Assembly: GCF_910578895.1 (NCBI RefSeq)
Contig: NZ_CAJTSC010000002.1
Span: 62,261-126,260, forward strand
Length of the DNA stretch: 64,000 nucleotides
Direction of reading: 5' to 3'
Source of the DNA: an uncultured Bacteroides sp.
GTDB lineage: Bacteria > Bacteroidota > Bacteroidia > Bacteroidales > Bacteroidaceae
Shown here: positions 17,934-27,995 of the stretch, piece by piece
Position numbering within the stretch: the first letter of the stretch is position 1
Layout of the letters: every line of letters starts with the position of its first letter
Notes under the pieces: generated by a model
The model's database searches: none
Seen by the model: the letters and a program-made list of their open reading frames with translations, nothing else
What the model was told of the DNA's origin: nothing
Position numbers and translations under genes: made by a program

Positions 17934-19040
17934 TTAGTCTTTAGGCACAATACGGAAATTGTCAAAACAAATATCGGTATCTTCCGCAAGGCTGTTACCC
18001 ATTATCTGTAACATACCATCAGCAGGAACATCCCCTTTCCAAACTTCACTCAAATCAATACTAATTGTCTGCCATTCACCATTTGTTTTAAAAGCAAGTC
18101 CTGAAGCAAAAGGTTCCCAATCATAGTTTATTTGTGAAAAATAGAAACGAATCTTCCGTTTACTTAATGCAGTCAAAGTATTTACTTCAAACTTTAATTG
18201 ATAATTGTCTTGGTTTGCCTTCACATCATCCCAATAATTAACTCCTACTTGAGCTATCGCAACGGTCCCACTCCACTCTAAATCCCCAGCATCTTCTTTG
18301 GATATCTTAAAATGAGAATAATTTTTTGTAATTGGCGCAGGGATTGGTCCATCACTCACATAGGCATTACCTCCCCAACCTGTAAATGGGTCATAATCAC
18401 ATAACATATTTCCTCTCTCATAATATCTACCAGGAACCACTCTTTCACCAGCTATCGGACTAACAATTTTAATTTTCATACCAGCTATAGCATCCCCCGG
18501 CAAGTTAAAATAAAGAGTATCTTGTACAGCTCGTATAATCTCCATTTCTTCATCACCAAAAAAAAGCTGTCCTCTTTCCGTTGTTATCTCATACAAATCA
18601 AAAAAGTCACCCACAATTTTCATGACTCCCCCAGCAGGAGCAAATTCATTGTACATACCATCGACTTTCAAATCTGGGATAAAAACAGAAAGAGGTGTAG
18701 TTACCGTTTCACTATCTGTTGATAATGTTATCACATTATTCACCTTTTGAGGTATTACCCTAGGAATCGAAAACGTAATTTCATTAGATGTTATATAGGC
18801 TTCTAACATATTTACTGGAACATCATTCACCGAAATAGATGTAACAGCATTCAACCCAGTACCTTGCACAATAATATATTGTGCAAGATTAGCTTTATCA
18901 ATAGCTTCCTTACGGTCAGTCACCGTAGACACCTTTGCTACACTTAAGGGAGCAATCGCTTCATCATCATCAGAGCAGGATGAGAATGCACCACACCCTA
19001 ATATCGCCAAAACTAATAAAGTATATTTTAATGTTTTCAT
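17934..19040 (-). CDS. surface glycan-binding lipoprotein (SGBP-B type, SusE/F position)
   Basis: 368 residues. Lipoprotein signal MKTLKYTLLVLAILGCGAFS with the modified cysteine followed by SDDDE, a run of acidic residues of the kind that directs Bacteroides lipoproteins to the cell surface. After it comes an IPT/TIG immunoglobulin-like domain (about 35-120; IIVQGTGLNAVTSISVNDV) and a second such domain (about 120-200). The C-terminal beta-sandwich (about 210-368) ends DTDICFDNFRIVPKD, as in glycan-binding domains of SGBP-B proteins. It sits directly after SusD, the usual place for such a protein, and probably holds mannan at the surface. Confidence 0.82.
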   Translation of the reverse strand: MKTLKYTLLVLAILGCGAFSSCSDDDEAIAPLSVAKVSTVTDRKEAIDKANLAQYIIVQGTGLNAVTSISVNDVPVNMLEAYITSNEITFSIPRVIPQKVNNVITLSTDSETVTTPLSVFIPDLKVDGMYNEFAPAGGVMKIVGDFFDLYEITTERGQLFFGDEEMEIIRAVQDTLYFNLPGDAIAGMKIKIVSPIAGERVVPGRYYERGNMLCDYDPFTGWGGNAYVSDGPIPAPITKNYSHFKISKEDAGDLEWSGTVAIAQVGVNYWDDVKANQDNYQLKFEVNTLTALSKRKIRFYFSQINYDWEPFASGLAFKTNGEWQTISIDLSEVWKGDVPADGMLQIMGNSLAEDTDICFDNFRIVPKD

Positions 19041-19073
19041 TGTTTCTTCATTTAAGTTTATACAGAATACTCA

Positions 19074-20741
19074 TTACCAACCCGGATTATTAGAGTCAAT
19101 CTTATCATTGGCATTGACTTCACTAATAGGCAGCGGATAAAGCAAATTACGTTCCAAACGACGTTTAGTAACATTATGCTCATCCATATCAATAGCATTC
19201 ATTACTCCCAAATAAATACCCCAGCGGAATAAATCGTACCGACGATCTGCTTCATACGCCAACTCGCGGGCACGTTCTTCAAGTACAGCAGAACGGAACT
19301 CATTCTGATTCATGCCAGAGAACGGAGTCGCATTTGCACGTGTACGGATTCTATTAACCTGATTATAAGCCTCAGCATCCGGTCCACCATTCAATTCATT
19401 CACAGCTTCCGCATAAATCAGCATAATATCCGGCAAACGAAGCAGTGGAAAATGGAAATCACTGTTCTTTTGTTTACGATCTGTCACAAATGTAAATTTA
19501 GTCAACTTTGCTAATGTCCAACCTTCGCCTTCCTGATATACTTCCGTACCATCAAATGCATTGCCTTCACTATCATAAACCTCTTTATTGGCTACTTTAT
19601 CAGCATACCAACGTGGATAATAATTATAAACCACCTTTCCATTAGAAATATCACCAGAAGCATACCGGTGTATAACTCCGTCTACAACACGCTTATCTTT
19701 CTCTTCAAAAAGTAAATACCAGTGGTCACGCATTCCATACCAGTTACCTTCCATCGTACCGTCTTCCTTAAAGATACCTACATAGTCCTGGCAAATCGTA
19801 TTACCAAAATCTGCATCAGCACTTTTAGCCTGAGCCATCCAGATATGTTCCCCCTTATTACGGTTAGCAATGGACCACACATCCATATATTTATCAAACA
19901 AGGTATACTCCTGTATTACTTCCCATGCCTTATCACGTGCCAGCTCATAATACTTTTTCGAATCAAAACTTTCATATCCGGCCACAGTTTGTGCAGTATG
20001 CGTAATTGCTTGTGGTTCCGGATTAGAAGGTTTTCCACCTTTAACTACAATGGGTACTCCGGACATTGCTCCTGATGCCATTGTTGCATAAACTTTTGCT
20101 AATAGTGCTTTTGCCGCACCACTTGAAGCATGTCCTTCGATGAAACCTGCATCATTTTTAGAATACATATTCTCTGCCTGATCCAATAGTTCAATAATAT
20201 GTGCATAAACATCAGCTACGGAAGAACGAGCCTGATGCATATCTTCACCTTCTGATATAGATTTTCTGAAAATAGGTACCGGACCGTAATTTCTGACCAG
20301 ATTAAAATAAGCCCATGCTTTCAGGAAACATAATTGTCCTAAAGCATCTTCCTTACTTTCAAGGGTTAGATTGTTCATTGCAGTAATCTTAGAAGTGGCC
20401 AAATTAGCACGATGAATCAAAGTATAACACCCTTGCCACATGTGGTCTATTCCCCAAAATCCCTGCGGATTACCAGCTCCCACATTACCAAATGCCCATG
20501 AAGCACCAGAAGCATAGTCACAATCCAGGTTCGTGAGATACAGATAAGAACCCGGAGCAATAAAATTGGTAATAATGGCATTGTAAGCTCCTGTTACAAG
20601 TTGTGAAGCAGCACTTTCACTGTCTCCCAACTGCTCAGGAGAAACAAAATCGTATGCTTTCTCTTCCAACAGGTTGTCGCAAGAGCATGCAGCCACAGCC
20701 GTCCACAACAATATGACTGATTTTAATATAATCTTTTTCAT
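19074..20741 (-). CDS. SusD-like nutrient-binding outer-membrane lipoprotein
   Basis: 555 residues. Lipoprotein signal ending AVAACSCDNLLEE. RagB/SusD family: N-terminal TPR-like helices (QLVTGAYNAIIT; CFLKAWAYFNLVRNYGPVPI) and the C-terminal SusD region with LRLPDIMLIYAEAVNELNG, VNRIRTRANATPFSG, ERARELAYEADRRYDLFRWG and NLLYPLPISEVNAN. It forms the lid on the SusC barrel and binds oligosaccharides at the cell surface. It lies 33 bases after the susC stop, in the same operon. Confidence 0.95.
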   Translation of the reverse strand: MKKIILKSVILLWTAVAACSCDNLLEEKAYDFVSPEQLGDSESAASQLVTGAYNAIITNFIAPGSYLYLTNLDCDYASGASWAFGNVGAGNPQGFWGIDHMWQGCYTLIHRANLATSKITAMNNLTLESKEDALGQLCFLKAWAYFNLVRNYGPVPIFRKSISEGEDMHQARSSVADVYAHIIELLDQAENMYSKNDAGFIEGHASSGAAKALLAKVYATMASGAMSGVPIVVKGGKPSNPEPQAITHTAQTVAGYESFDSKKYYELARDKAWEVIQEYTLFDKYMDVWSIANRNKGEHIWMAQAKSADADFGNTICQDYVGIFKEDGTMEGNWYGMRDHWYLLFEEKDKRVVDGVIHRYASGDISNGKVVYNYYPRWYADKVANKEVYDSEGNAFDGTEVYQEGEGWTLAKLTKFTFVTDRKQKNSDFHFPLLRLPDIMLIYAEAVNELNGGPDAEAYNQVNRIRTRANATPFSGMNQNEFRSAVLEERARELAYEADRRYDLFRWGIYLGVMNAIDMDEHNVTKRRLERNLLYPLPISEVNANDKIDSNNPGW

Positions 20742-20767
20742 AAACCTTCTTTAAATTGAATTAAACG

Positions 20768-23700
20768 TTAGAATGTACATTGCAAACCGAATGAGAAAGT
20801 ACGGCTACTTGGATAGGAGAACATATCCACTCCACGACGTGAAGCATCGCTACCGAAAGAGTTTACATCCGGATCAAACCAACTATAACCGGAGATTGTA
20901 AATACATTGCTTACAGAAACATATAGATTCACTGATTCTATCCCTTTAAATGAAGGTATCCATTTATAACCCAAATTAATATTTTTCATTCTGAGGTAAG
21001 ATCCGTCTTCTACATAACGATCAGACAATTTCATAGTTCTACCATAACCGGCATAAGCTTTCGGCCATTTCGCAATCGCTCTGTTTTCCGGAGTCCACCG
21101 GGTATTATACATTTCTTGTGGAATATTACCGATACCGCTCATTGTTACTTCCATTAAGTTAGCATTGAAAATATCACCTCCCACACATCCTTGCAGGAAG
21201 AAACTCAAAGAGAAGTTCTTATAAGAGAAATTATGCGTCATACCAAATGTAAAATCAGGATTGGCATCTCCAATAATCTGGCGATCAGCGTTTGTAATAC
21301 CGGCTACACCATCAAGGTCCTTATATTTCACTTCACCAATCATAGCTTTACATACAGCATCCGATTCATTGGCATAGAAAGGATCTGATCTCACCTCTGC
21401 AATGTTATCATAGAATCCGTCTTCTACAAAACCATAAATTGTACCGATTGGCAGACCATTACGTTGCAAGAAAACATTATCAGCCTTGCTCCATCCTTGT
21501 GCAAACTGATCACCGGGAAGTCCGTTAATCTTGTTACGGTTGAAAGAGATATTTGCATCGAAATCCCAATTAAAATCCTTTGTTGCCACTGCATAGAACT
21601 TACCGGAGATTTCAAGCCCCTTATTGGTTACATTACCAAAGTTCGTAGTCATGTTAGAAAAGCCTGTACTTTGAGGGATCTGTATATTCTGCAATAAGTC
21701 TGATGTCTTTTTATAATAAAGATCAACTGTTAAGTTTACTCTATTCTTAAAGAATCCCATATCCACACCCACATTATATTGACTGGTTGTTTCCCATTTT
21801 AAATCCGGATTTGCCGGACCTCTCCAAGTTAGGTTGGCAAAACCACTGGCAAGCGCACCATTAATAGGATAATTGGCCACAGTCAAATAGTCGCGTGTAG
21901 CATAAGCACCAATAGCCTGATTACCTGTCTGACCATAACTTGCACGTACTTTCAGGTTACTGAAGATATTCAGTCTCTTAATAAATTCTTCTTCCGAGGC
22001 ACGCCATGCAATAGCACCTGATGCAAAGTTCGACCATTTATTACCAGGAGCAAACTTACTGGAACCATCGCGACGGAAAGAAGCTGTGAACAGATATTTG
22101 TTCATTAAACTATAATTGGCACGTCCCAGAAAAGAAACCAAAGAAGTCATGCCGCGTCCACTGGTCGGCTTACCCGGATTAACGGCTGCACTCATATCAT
22201 AATCTTCTGTTATATCTTGCGGAAAACCGGTAGCAGTCATGGCTTTATTACCATAATCCCCTTTTTCATAAGAAAAAGCAACCACTGCATTCAAAGAGTG
22301 ATTCTTATTAAACTCTTTATTATAAGTAGCCATTGTTTCGAGTACCAGATTCTTTGCCCAGTTATCAGCTTTAGAAGCATAACCGTTCACCGGATCCTTA
22401 CCCTCCACTGTCTCACGGTTATAATACACATTACGTTCGTTTCCATTATAAGAGAAACCTACATTCTGACGGAGTTTTAAATCTTTTATCGGAGTTATCT
22501 CCAGATAAGAAGAAGAGAAGAATGTATTAGTAGTCAATTCATCTTTTGCTGCACGCGTATAAACATATGGATTGGAAGAGAACCAGTTCAACTGAGCATT
22601 ATTCGTTTCATCATCCAAAGGAGCAGTAGCAGGATAAAACAAAGTTCCACGAATAATACCATCACTTACAGAGTTTGTCTTTGCCAACTTATTCAATGAA
22701 TTGGTAAAACTCATATTAGTTCCGATTTCAATCCACTCATATACTTTACGAGCTACATTTGCACGGAATGTATAACGCTTATAACCAGAGTTATTTATAA
22801 TGCCCTCCTGATCCAATATGTTACCGGAAATTGCGTAATACCCTTTATCATTGGAGCCACTGACACTCAAATTATATTCTTGAGAAAGAGCTGTTTCAAA
22901 CACTTCATCCTGCCAATTCACACTTGGATACTTACCGGTTCTGTAATCGTCCGGTCCCGGAGAGTATATCGCTTCTCCTGTGGCCGGATCAACTGTGGAT
23001 GTTCCCGGATAAGGTATTTTTTCATTTGCCCCGTCATACCTATTAAACATCTCCGTAGCCTCATTACGATATTTAGCATACGTATAGCCATCCAGCATAT
23101 CCATCTTCTTCACCACTTTTGAAATTCCGAAATTAGCACTGAAGCTAATATTATCTTTGCCTTTGGCACCACGTTTTGTCGTAATCAGTACAACACCGTT
23201 GGCACCACGTGAACCATAGATAGCAGTAGCAGAAGCATCTTTCAGGATTTCAATAGATTCAATATCTGCCGGATTGATGGCAGAAAGCGGATTGGTCGTT
23301 TGAAGCATACCATCTTTACCTGTTCCCGGAGTACCACTGGTTGTGAAAGGAATACCATCCACAATATAAAGCGGTTCCGTAGATGTAGAGAATGAGTTTG
23401 CACCACGGATCTGAATACTTACACCTGCTCCCGGAGCACCATCATTCTGATTAACCTGTACACCAGCAATACGCCCTTGCAAGCTTTGATTGATACTAAT
23501 CGGATTGGTTTTCATCAACTCATCACTCTTAATACTGGTGACCGATCCCGTTAAATCACTCTTCTTCATCGTACCGTAACCAACTACCACGACTTCATCA
23601 AGCAATTCCGTATCCTCTGCCATTCTTATATTCAGAGTTCTCTGTCCAGGTTTCAAGGTTATCATTTGTTCCTTATAACCTATACATGAGAAGACCAGCA

Positions 23701-23905
23701 CATTTTTCCCTTTAGGAACATTCACGCTATATCGACCTTCCGTATCAGCAATGGAACCTATCCCGGCATCCTTAACCAACACATTGGCTCCAATCAATGG
23801 AGAACCATCGTTAGCATCGGTAATAGTACCGGTAACGATAGACTCCTGAGCCATCACATGACCACTCATTAAGAGCGCCATCAGAAACAACATAATGTTT
23901 TTCAT
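20768..23905 (-). CDS. SusC-like TonB-dependent outer-membrane transporter
   Basis: About 1045 residues from the ATG at 23905; a frame extension begins with GTG three codons earlier and is less likely. It has a signal peptide, a carboxypeptidase-regulatory-like domain (about 25-100; VTGTITDANDGSPLIGANV), the TonB-dependent plug (DEVVVVGYGTMKKSDLTGSV; IQIRGANSFS; IEILKDASATAIYGSRGANG) and a 22-strand barrel ending SFGLQCTF. It takes up mannan-derived oligosaccharides into the periplasm with SusD. It is the first gene of the operon that runs to about 7.3 kb, with a clear promoter 40 bases upstream. Confidence 0.95.
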   Translation of the reverse strand: MKNIMLFLMALLMSGHVMAQESIVTGTITDANDGSPLIGANVLVKDAGIGSIADTEGRYSVNVPKGKNVLVFSCIGYKEQMITLKPGQRTLNIRMAEDTELLDEVVVVGYGTMKKSDLTGSVTSIKSDELMKTNPISINQSLQGRIAGVQVNQNDGAPGAGVSIQIRGANSFSTSTEPLYIVDGIPFTTSGTPGTGKDGMLQTTNPLSAINPADIESIEILKDASATAIYGSRGANGVVLITTKRGAKGKDNISFSANFGISKVVKKMDMLDGYTYAKYRNEATEMFNRYDGANEKIPYPGTSTVDPATGEAIYSPGPDDYRTGKYPSVNWQDEVFETALSQEYNLSVSGSNDKGYYAISGNILDQEGIINNSGYKRYTFRANVARKVYEWIEIGTNMSFTNSLNKLAKTNSVSDGIIRGTLFYPATAPLDDETNNAQLNWFSSNPYVYTRAAKDELTTNTFFSSSYLEITPIKDLKLRQNVGFSYNGNERNVYYNRETVEGKDPVNGYASKADNWAKNLVLETMATYNKEFNKNHSLNAVVAFSYEKGDYGNKAMTATGFPQDITEDYDMSAAVNPGKPTSGRGMTSLVSFLGRANYSLMNKYLFTASFRRDGSSKFAPGNKWSNFASGAIAWRASEEEFIKRLNIFSNLKVRASYGQTGNQAIGAYATRDYLTVANYPINGALASGFANLTWRGPANPDLKWETTSQYNVGVDMGFFKNRVNLTVDLYYKKTSDLLQNIQIPQSTGFSNMTTNFGNVTNKGLEISGKFYAVATKDFNWDFDANISFNRNKINGLPGDQFAQGWSKADNVFLQRNGLPIGTIYGFVEDGFYDNIAEVRSDPFYANESDAVCKAMIGEVKYKDLDGVAGITNADRQIIGDANPDFTFGMTHNFSYKNFSLSFFLQGCVGGDIFNANLMEVTMSGIGNIPQEMYNTRWTPENRAIAKWPKAYAGYGRTMKLSDRYVEDGSYLRMKNINLGYKWIPSFKGIESVNLYVSVSNVFTISGYSWFDPDVNSFGSDASRRGVDMFSYPSSRTFSFGLQCTF

Positions 23906-23944
23906 ATATAACACTGATTTAAAATAATAAATTCTTCAACACTA

Positions 23945-23975
23945 CAAATATAGCTGCCGCCTCTATGATAAACAA
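23945..23975 (-). promoter_or_regulatory. promoter of the susC operon
   Basis: On the minus strand TTG (23975-23973) is followed after 20 bases by TATATTTG (23952-23945), an exact TAnnTTTG match, placing the start near 23938 and the leader at about 33 bases. The rest of the 330-base gap up to the GH3 gene is AT-rich, and I see no gene in it. Confidence 0.6.
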
Positions 23976-24249
23976 GTACAATTTTATCATTAACTAATAC
24001 TATTCCAACGCCATGTGATAAGTATCCAATTAGAAGACATCCCCCATTCAAACACGTTATATAAAACGAGTTGAAGAGTTTTTTCACCTAATATCGTTAA
24101 AAGTTAAATTAATACATTTCAAGAAAAGTATTCCTATATTATATTATCCTAACATAAGAATAAAAAAGCATCATGCCGCAGACTATAAATTACCCATTAA
24201 AACAATCTTTTTCTCCTAAAAAAGCACCTATATCCTGACTCAACCAACC

Positions 24250-26847
24250 TTATTCTACCCTTATTTCAAAATTCCTATTTATTCCTTTAGAAAGTCCTTC
24301 CTGACCACTTCCCACAAACAAGGAATATTTCCCCGGAAGCATCTTCCATATTCCTTCCTGCCATATAGAAAGCTGGCGGGGAGCAATCGTAAAAGTAACC
24401 GTTTTACTTTCACCCGGTTTCAGGTCCACTCTCGCAAAAGCCACCAATTTCTTTAACGGGAAAGTATATACCGGAGTATTTTCACGGGAAATATATACCT
24501 GAATAACTTCTTCTCCTGCTACATCACTTATATTTTTAATTTCAACAGAACATTGCAAAGTACCATCCGGACGAACCACATCATCACTTTGCAAATGTGT
24601 ATACTCAAAGCTCGAATAACTTAAACCGTGCCCGAATCCGTAAAGAGGTTTACTTGACAAATATTGATAAGTACGCCCTTTCCAAATATCATAATCCAAA
24701 ATATCCGGCAACTGCTCTTCCGATTCATAAATAGTCATCGGTAACTTACCCGACGGATTTTCTGAACCAAACAAAATGCCAGCCAAAGCCTTACCTCCCT
24801 CTTGTCCCGGATACCAAGCTTGAAGAATAGCAGGGACATTTTCTGCAGCCCATTTTGAAGTTAACGGATTTCCCGTGTGGAGTATCAAGGCTGTATGAGG
24901 ATTCACTTTATAGATTTCTTTTAGCAGCAATTCCTGTGTCATAGGTAAATAAATGGAAGGCAGGTCACGATTTTCACGAGCCAACTTTTCATCATTCCCC
25001 AAAGCAACCAATACTAAATCTGCCCCGGATACAAATTCTTTCACCTTATCTATTTGATCTGAATTTCCAAAATCAGAAACCAACATACAAGCAGCCGCAC
25101 CCGCCTTATTTATATATTCTATTTTAACCGGCATTTTTCTGTCTGTCTCAAACGGAACCTCTACAGAATAAAACTGCAAACCACGAGCATTCCATTTATC
25201 CAAAACCAAACGTTCATTCAACCAAATACGCACTCCACCATCCGCATACATACCAATAGTATGTTTACCACTTACCGGAGCTTTCAGATATCCACTCCAT
25301 CTGACAGAATAATTGTTTTTAGTTAAGCGTTCATCCGGCGTACCATCTCCCCAGTCAAAGCCCACAGACTTATCAATTCTTGAAAACAAAGGGATATCAC
25401 TCAGATTGTGCCCACTTATATACTCAGCAGTAAGTCCCCGGCTCACCCCATCAGAAGCTACCAAATACTCCGAGCCAACCGGAGAAATCACGGAAATGCC
25501 TTCCATGTATGAAACCTTCACTTTTTTACCTACTAAATCTTTAACACCCTGAAGCAAAGAAACGTTATGAACAGGTTTCCCACTATATCCGCCCAGATAA
25601 TTATTATCAGCAAATGGACCGACGATAGCTACAGAACGTATCTTCTTCTTATCTACAGGCAAGAAATCATTGTCATTCTTTAAAAGTACGATGGATTTAA
25701 CCGCAGCTTCATAAGCCAGTTTCCCAAATTTTTCTCCTGCAAGTAATTTTTTATCATAATGATTATAGGGAACAAGTTCAATAGGGTCGAATTCACCTAA
25801 TTTAAAACGTGCTGTTAATACGCGAGTCAAAGCCTTATCAATAGCTTGTTCTGAAACCAATCCCATCTTTACCGCTGCTACCAGTTTCTCGCGATAGGTT
25901 CCCCCACATTCCAAATCACAACCACTATTGATGCCCAAAGCAGCAGCTTCCTCCAATGAGTTTACAACCCGGTGCTGCCAGTTCATGACTCCAATAGCTC
26001 CACAATCAGAAACAACAAATCCGTCAAATCCCCACTCTTTTCTCAGAACCTCTCCTAAAAGCCAGGTTGAGCCACTCGGAGCCACTCCGTTAAAGGCATT
26101 ATAAGCAGTCATTACAGATTGCGCATCCGCTTCCTTTACACATGCCTCATAAGCCGGAAAGTAATATTCATATAACTGCTTGGTGGGTATCTGTGAAGAA
26201 CTGGAGAAACGGTCATTTTCTTGGTTATTGGCAACAAAATGTTTTATTGTAGCGACCGTCTTCAGATAATCGGGATGATCTCCCTGTAATCCCTTCACAA
26301 AAGCCACTCCCAAGCGGGAAGTTAAATAAGGGTCCTCACCATAAGTTTCCTCATTTCGTCCCCAGCGGGGATCACGAGCCATATTAATGGTGGGAGACCA
26401 ATAAGTAAGCCCCTTTCCTATTTCCAAATATTTCAGGCGAGCCTCTGTAGAGATGGCAGAAGCTACTTTATTAATTAATAATGTATCCCAGGTAGAAGCC
26501 AGATTAATGGCTTGTGGAAACACAGTCACTTCACCCGCACGAGCCACTCCATGCAGGCATTCATTCCAATAATTATATGAGGGGAGATTCAGGCGCGGTA
26601 TGCTGTCTGTTTCATTAGAAAGCTGAGCCACCTTTTCTTCAAGTGTCATCTTGCTGATGAGATTCTCTACACGTGCAGATATGGTTTGAGATAAATCGCC
26701 AATGATTCGCTCCTTCACTCCACGCACTTCCACTTTTCCACTTGCATTGAAAGCCGGACAGTCATCACATCCACCATTGTCCTGGGCCTTCAATGAAATA
26801 CTTGCTAATATAAACGCTCCAACTAATAAAGACTTTCTCGCTTGCAT
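24250..26847 (-). CDS. GH3 beta-glycosidase with inserted PA14 domain
   Basis: 865 residues from ATG 26847 (a TTG three codons earlier is less likely). Signal peptide MQARKSLLVGAFILASISLK. The GH3 barrel carries KHFVANNQEN near 205 and nucleophile D281 in GFVVSDCGAIG. In the second half, a PA14 domain (about 460-600; RWSGYLKAPVSGKHTIGMYA, DGGVRIWLNERLV) is inserted in the alpha/beta sandwich, followed by YGFGHGLSYSSFEY and a C-terminal fibronectin-III-like domain. PA14-bearing GH3 enzymes include beta-glucosidases and are thought to use the insert for substrate selection. It has its own promoter, so it is a separate unit from susC, 335 bases away. Confidence 0.88.
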   Translation of the reverse strand: MQARKSLLVGAFILASISLKAQDNGGCDDCPAFNASGKVEVRGVKERIIGDLSQTISARVENLISKMTLEEKVAQLSNETDSIPRLNLPSYNYWNECLHGVARAGEVTVFPQAINLASTWDTLLINKVASAISTEARLKYLEIGKGLTYWSPTINMARDPRWGRNEETYGEDPYLTSRLGVAFVKGLQGDHPDYLKTVATIKHFVANNQENDRFSSSSQIPTKQLYEYYFPAYEACVKEADAQSVMTAYNAFNGVAPSGSTWLLGEVLRKEWGFDGFVVSDCGAIGVMNWQHRVVNSLEEAAALGINSGCDLECGGTYREKLVAAVKMGLVSEQAIDKALTRVLTARFKLGEFDPIELVPYNHYDKKLLAGEKFGKLAYEAAVKSIVLLKNDNDFLPVDKKKIRSVAIVGPFADNNYLGGYSGKPVHNVSLLQGVKDLVGKKVKVSYMEGISVISPVGSEYLVASDGVSRGLTAEYISGHNLSDIPLFSRIDKSVGFDWGDGTPDERLTKNNYSVRWSGYLKAPVSGKHTIGMYADGGVRIWLNERLVLDKWNARGLQFYSVEVPFETDRKMPVKIEYINKAGAAACMLVSDFGNSDQIDKVKEFVSGADLVLVALGNDEKLARENRDLPSIYLPMTQELLLKEIYKVNPHTALILHTGNPLTSKWAAENVPAILQAWYPGQEGGKALAGILFGSENPSGKLPMTIYESEEQLPDILDYDIWKGRTYQYLSSKPLYGFGHGLSYSSFEYTHLQSDDVVRPDGTLQCSVEIKNISDVAGEEVIQVYISRENTPVYTFPLKKLVAFARVDLKPGESKTVTFTIAPRQLSIWQEGIWKMLPGKYSLFVGSGQEGLSKGINRNFEIRVE

Positions 26848-26882
26848 ATTTTCCAATAGATTAGAATATGTTTTTCCATTTG

Positions 26883-26910
26883 CAAATGTAACGATATCCT
26901 AATACTACAA
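26883..26910 (-). promoter_or_regulatory. promoter of the PA14-GH3 gene
   Basis: TTG (26910-26908) and TACATTTG (26890-26883) on the minus strand are separated by 17 bases, slightly short of the usual 19. The ATG lies 36 bases downstream of the -7 box. Confidence 0.45.
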
Positions 26911-27014
26911 CTGATATTATTTTATCCTTTCATTGTACAATTCTTCGTAGGATGAGAAAAAACTTTTTATTTAAGGATAAAACAGATTATATGCTAAACA
27001 GCAAGAATATAAAA

Positions 27015-27902
27015 TCAAATCACAATCTTCTTCTTTTTATAATTCTCCCGAAACTCTTTCGGAGAACAATCTTTCTTACGCTTAAATATTCGGTTGAAAT
27101 TGGATAAATTATTAAACCCGCAATCATAACAAATCTCAGCTATTGTCTGGCTCGAGTCGACTAACAGCCGCGTAGCAAATCCTAAACGGATATCAATAAT
27201 ATAATCGGAAAGCGTCTTACCCGTACGTAAATGAAAAAAACGGCTGAACGACACAGGTGTCATTCCTACCATAGCAGCCATAGCTGCCAAACGAATGTCC
27301 TCTTGATAATGGTCGGCAATATACTTCTGGACTTTTTGCACACGACGACTGTCCGAGAAATTTTCTATTTTAGCAAATGAAGAGCTGGAAAGCACTTTTG
27401 CGTCGTCATACAGAGACAGTTCATAAAGTATTCGAAGAAAATTCATCACCGCATAGAAACCTTGTTCCTCAGAAGCTAATTTATCCAACCAGTTATAGAC
27501 CTTCATTATAGCCTGCATTGGAAAACTAATGCCACATTGTGCCTTTTCCAGCATCCGGCGGATACTACTGAACTGGTTTTTATTAATAAAATCTTTAAAG
27601 AAAAAATCGGAAGAAAACTGGATTGTGATTTCCCGGATATCTTTCGAAGTACATTCATTTTGTTCCCAAACATGTTCAAGTTCCTTACCGGTAATCAATA
27701 CCAAATCATAATCTCCGATGATTTCCGAAGAGTCACCGACAATTCGCCGCACACCGGAAGCATGCTCCGTGAAGTTCAACTCATATTCGGCATGACAATG
27801 AATAGGATAAGTAAATTCCGTCTTATGACGATCTGCGATATAAAAGCAATCACGTTCGGATAAAGGGGTTATCTCCCTCATTATATAGTTTGAGTTTTCC
27901 AT
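27015..27902 (-). CDS. AraC-family transcription regulator of the mannan locus
   Basis: 295 residues. The N-terminal cupin-like sensor domain (about 20-170) has YPIHCHAEYELNF and LITGKELEHVW. The C-terminal pair of helix-turn-helix motifs (about 195-290) has DIRLAAMAAMVGMTPVSFSR and IAEICYDCGFNNLSNFNRIF, followed by KDCSPKEFRENYKK. It is the first gene of the locus on the same strand as all the enzymes, suggesting it senses a mannan-derived sugar and activates the susC, GH3 and GH26 promoters. A TATATTTG box at 27941-27934 (minus) is 31 bases upstream of its start. Confidence 0.9.
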   Translation of the reverse strand: MENSNYIMREITPLSERDCFYIADRHKTEFTYPIHCHAEYELNFTEHASGVRRIVGDSSEIIGDYDLVLITGKELEHVWEQNECTSKDIREITIQFSSDFFFKDFINKNQFSSIRRMLEKAQCGISFPMQAIMKVYNWLDKLASEEQGFYAVMNFLRILYELSLYDDAKVLSSSSFAKIENFSDSRRVQKVQKYIADHYQEDIRLAAMAAMVGMTPVSFSRFFHLRTGKTLSDYIIDIRLGFATRLLVDSSQTIAEICYDCGFNNLSNFNRIFKRKKDCSPKEFRENYKKKKIVI

Positions 27903-27995
27903 TTTTGATTAGACAAAAAAGTATCATACGCCACAAATATAACTATTATTTTTATTCCTGTATCATCCAGAGCATTTTTAACGACTAAAAAGCTA

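Noticed and set aside
23902..24087. A 61-codon frame upstream of susC
   Set aside because: It covers the promoter and leader of susC, has no start signal, and no family features.
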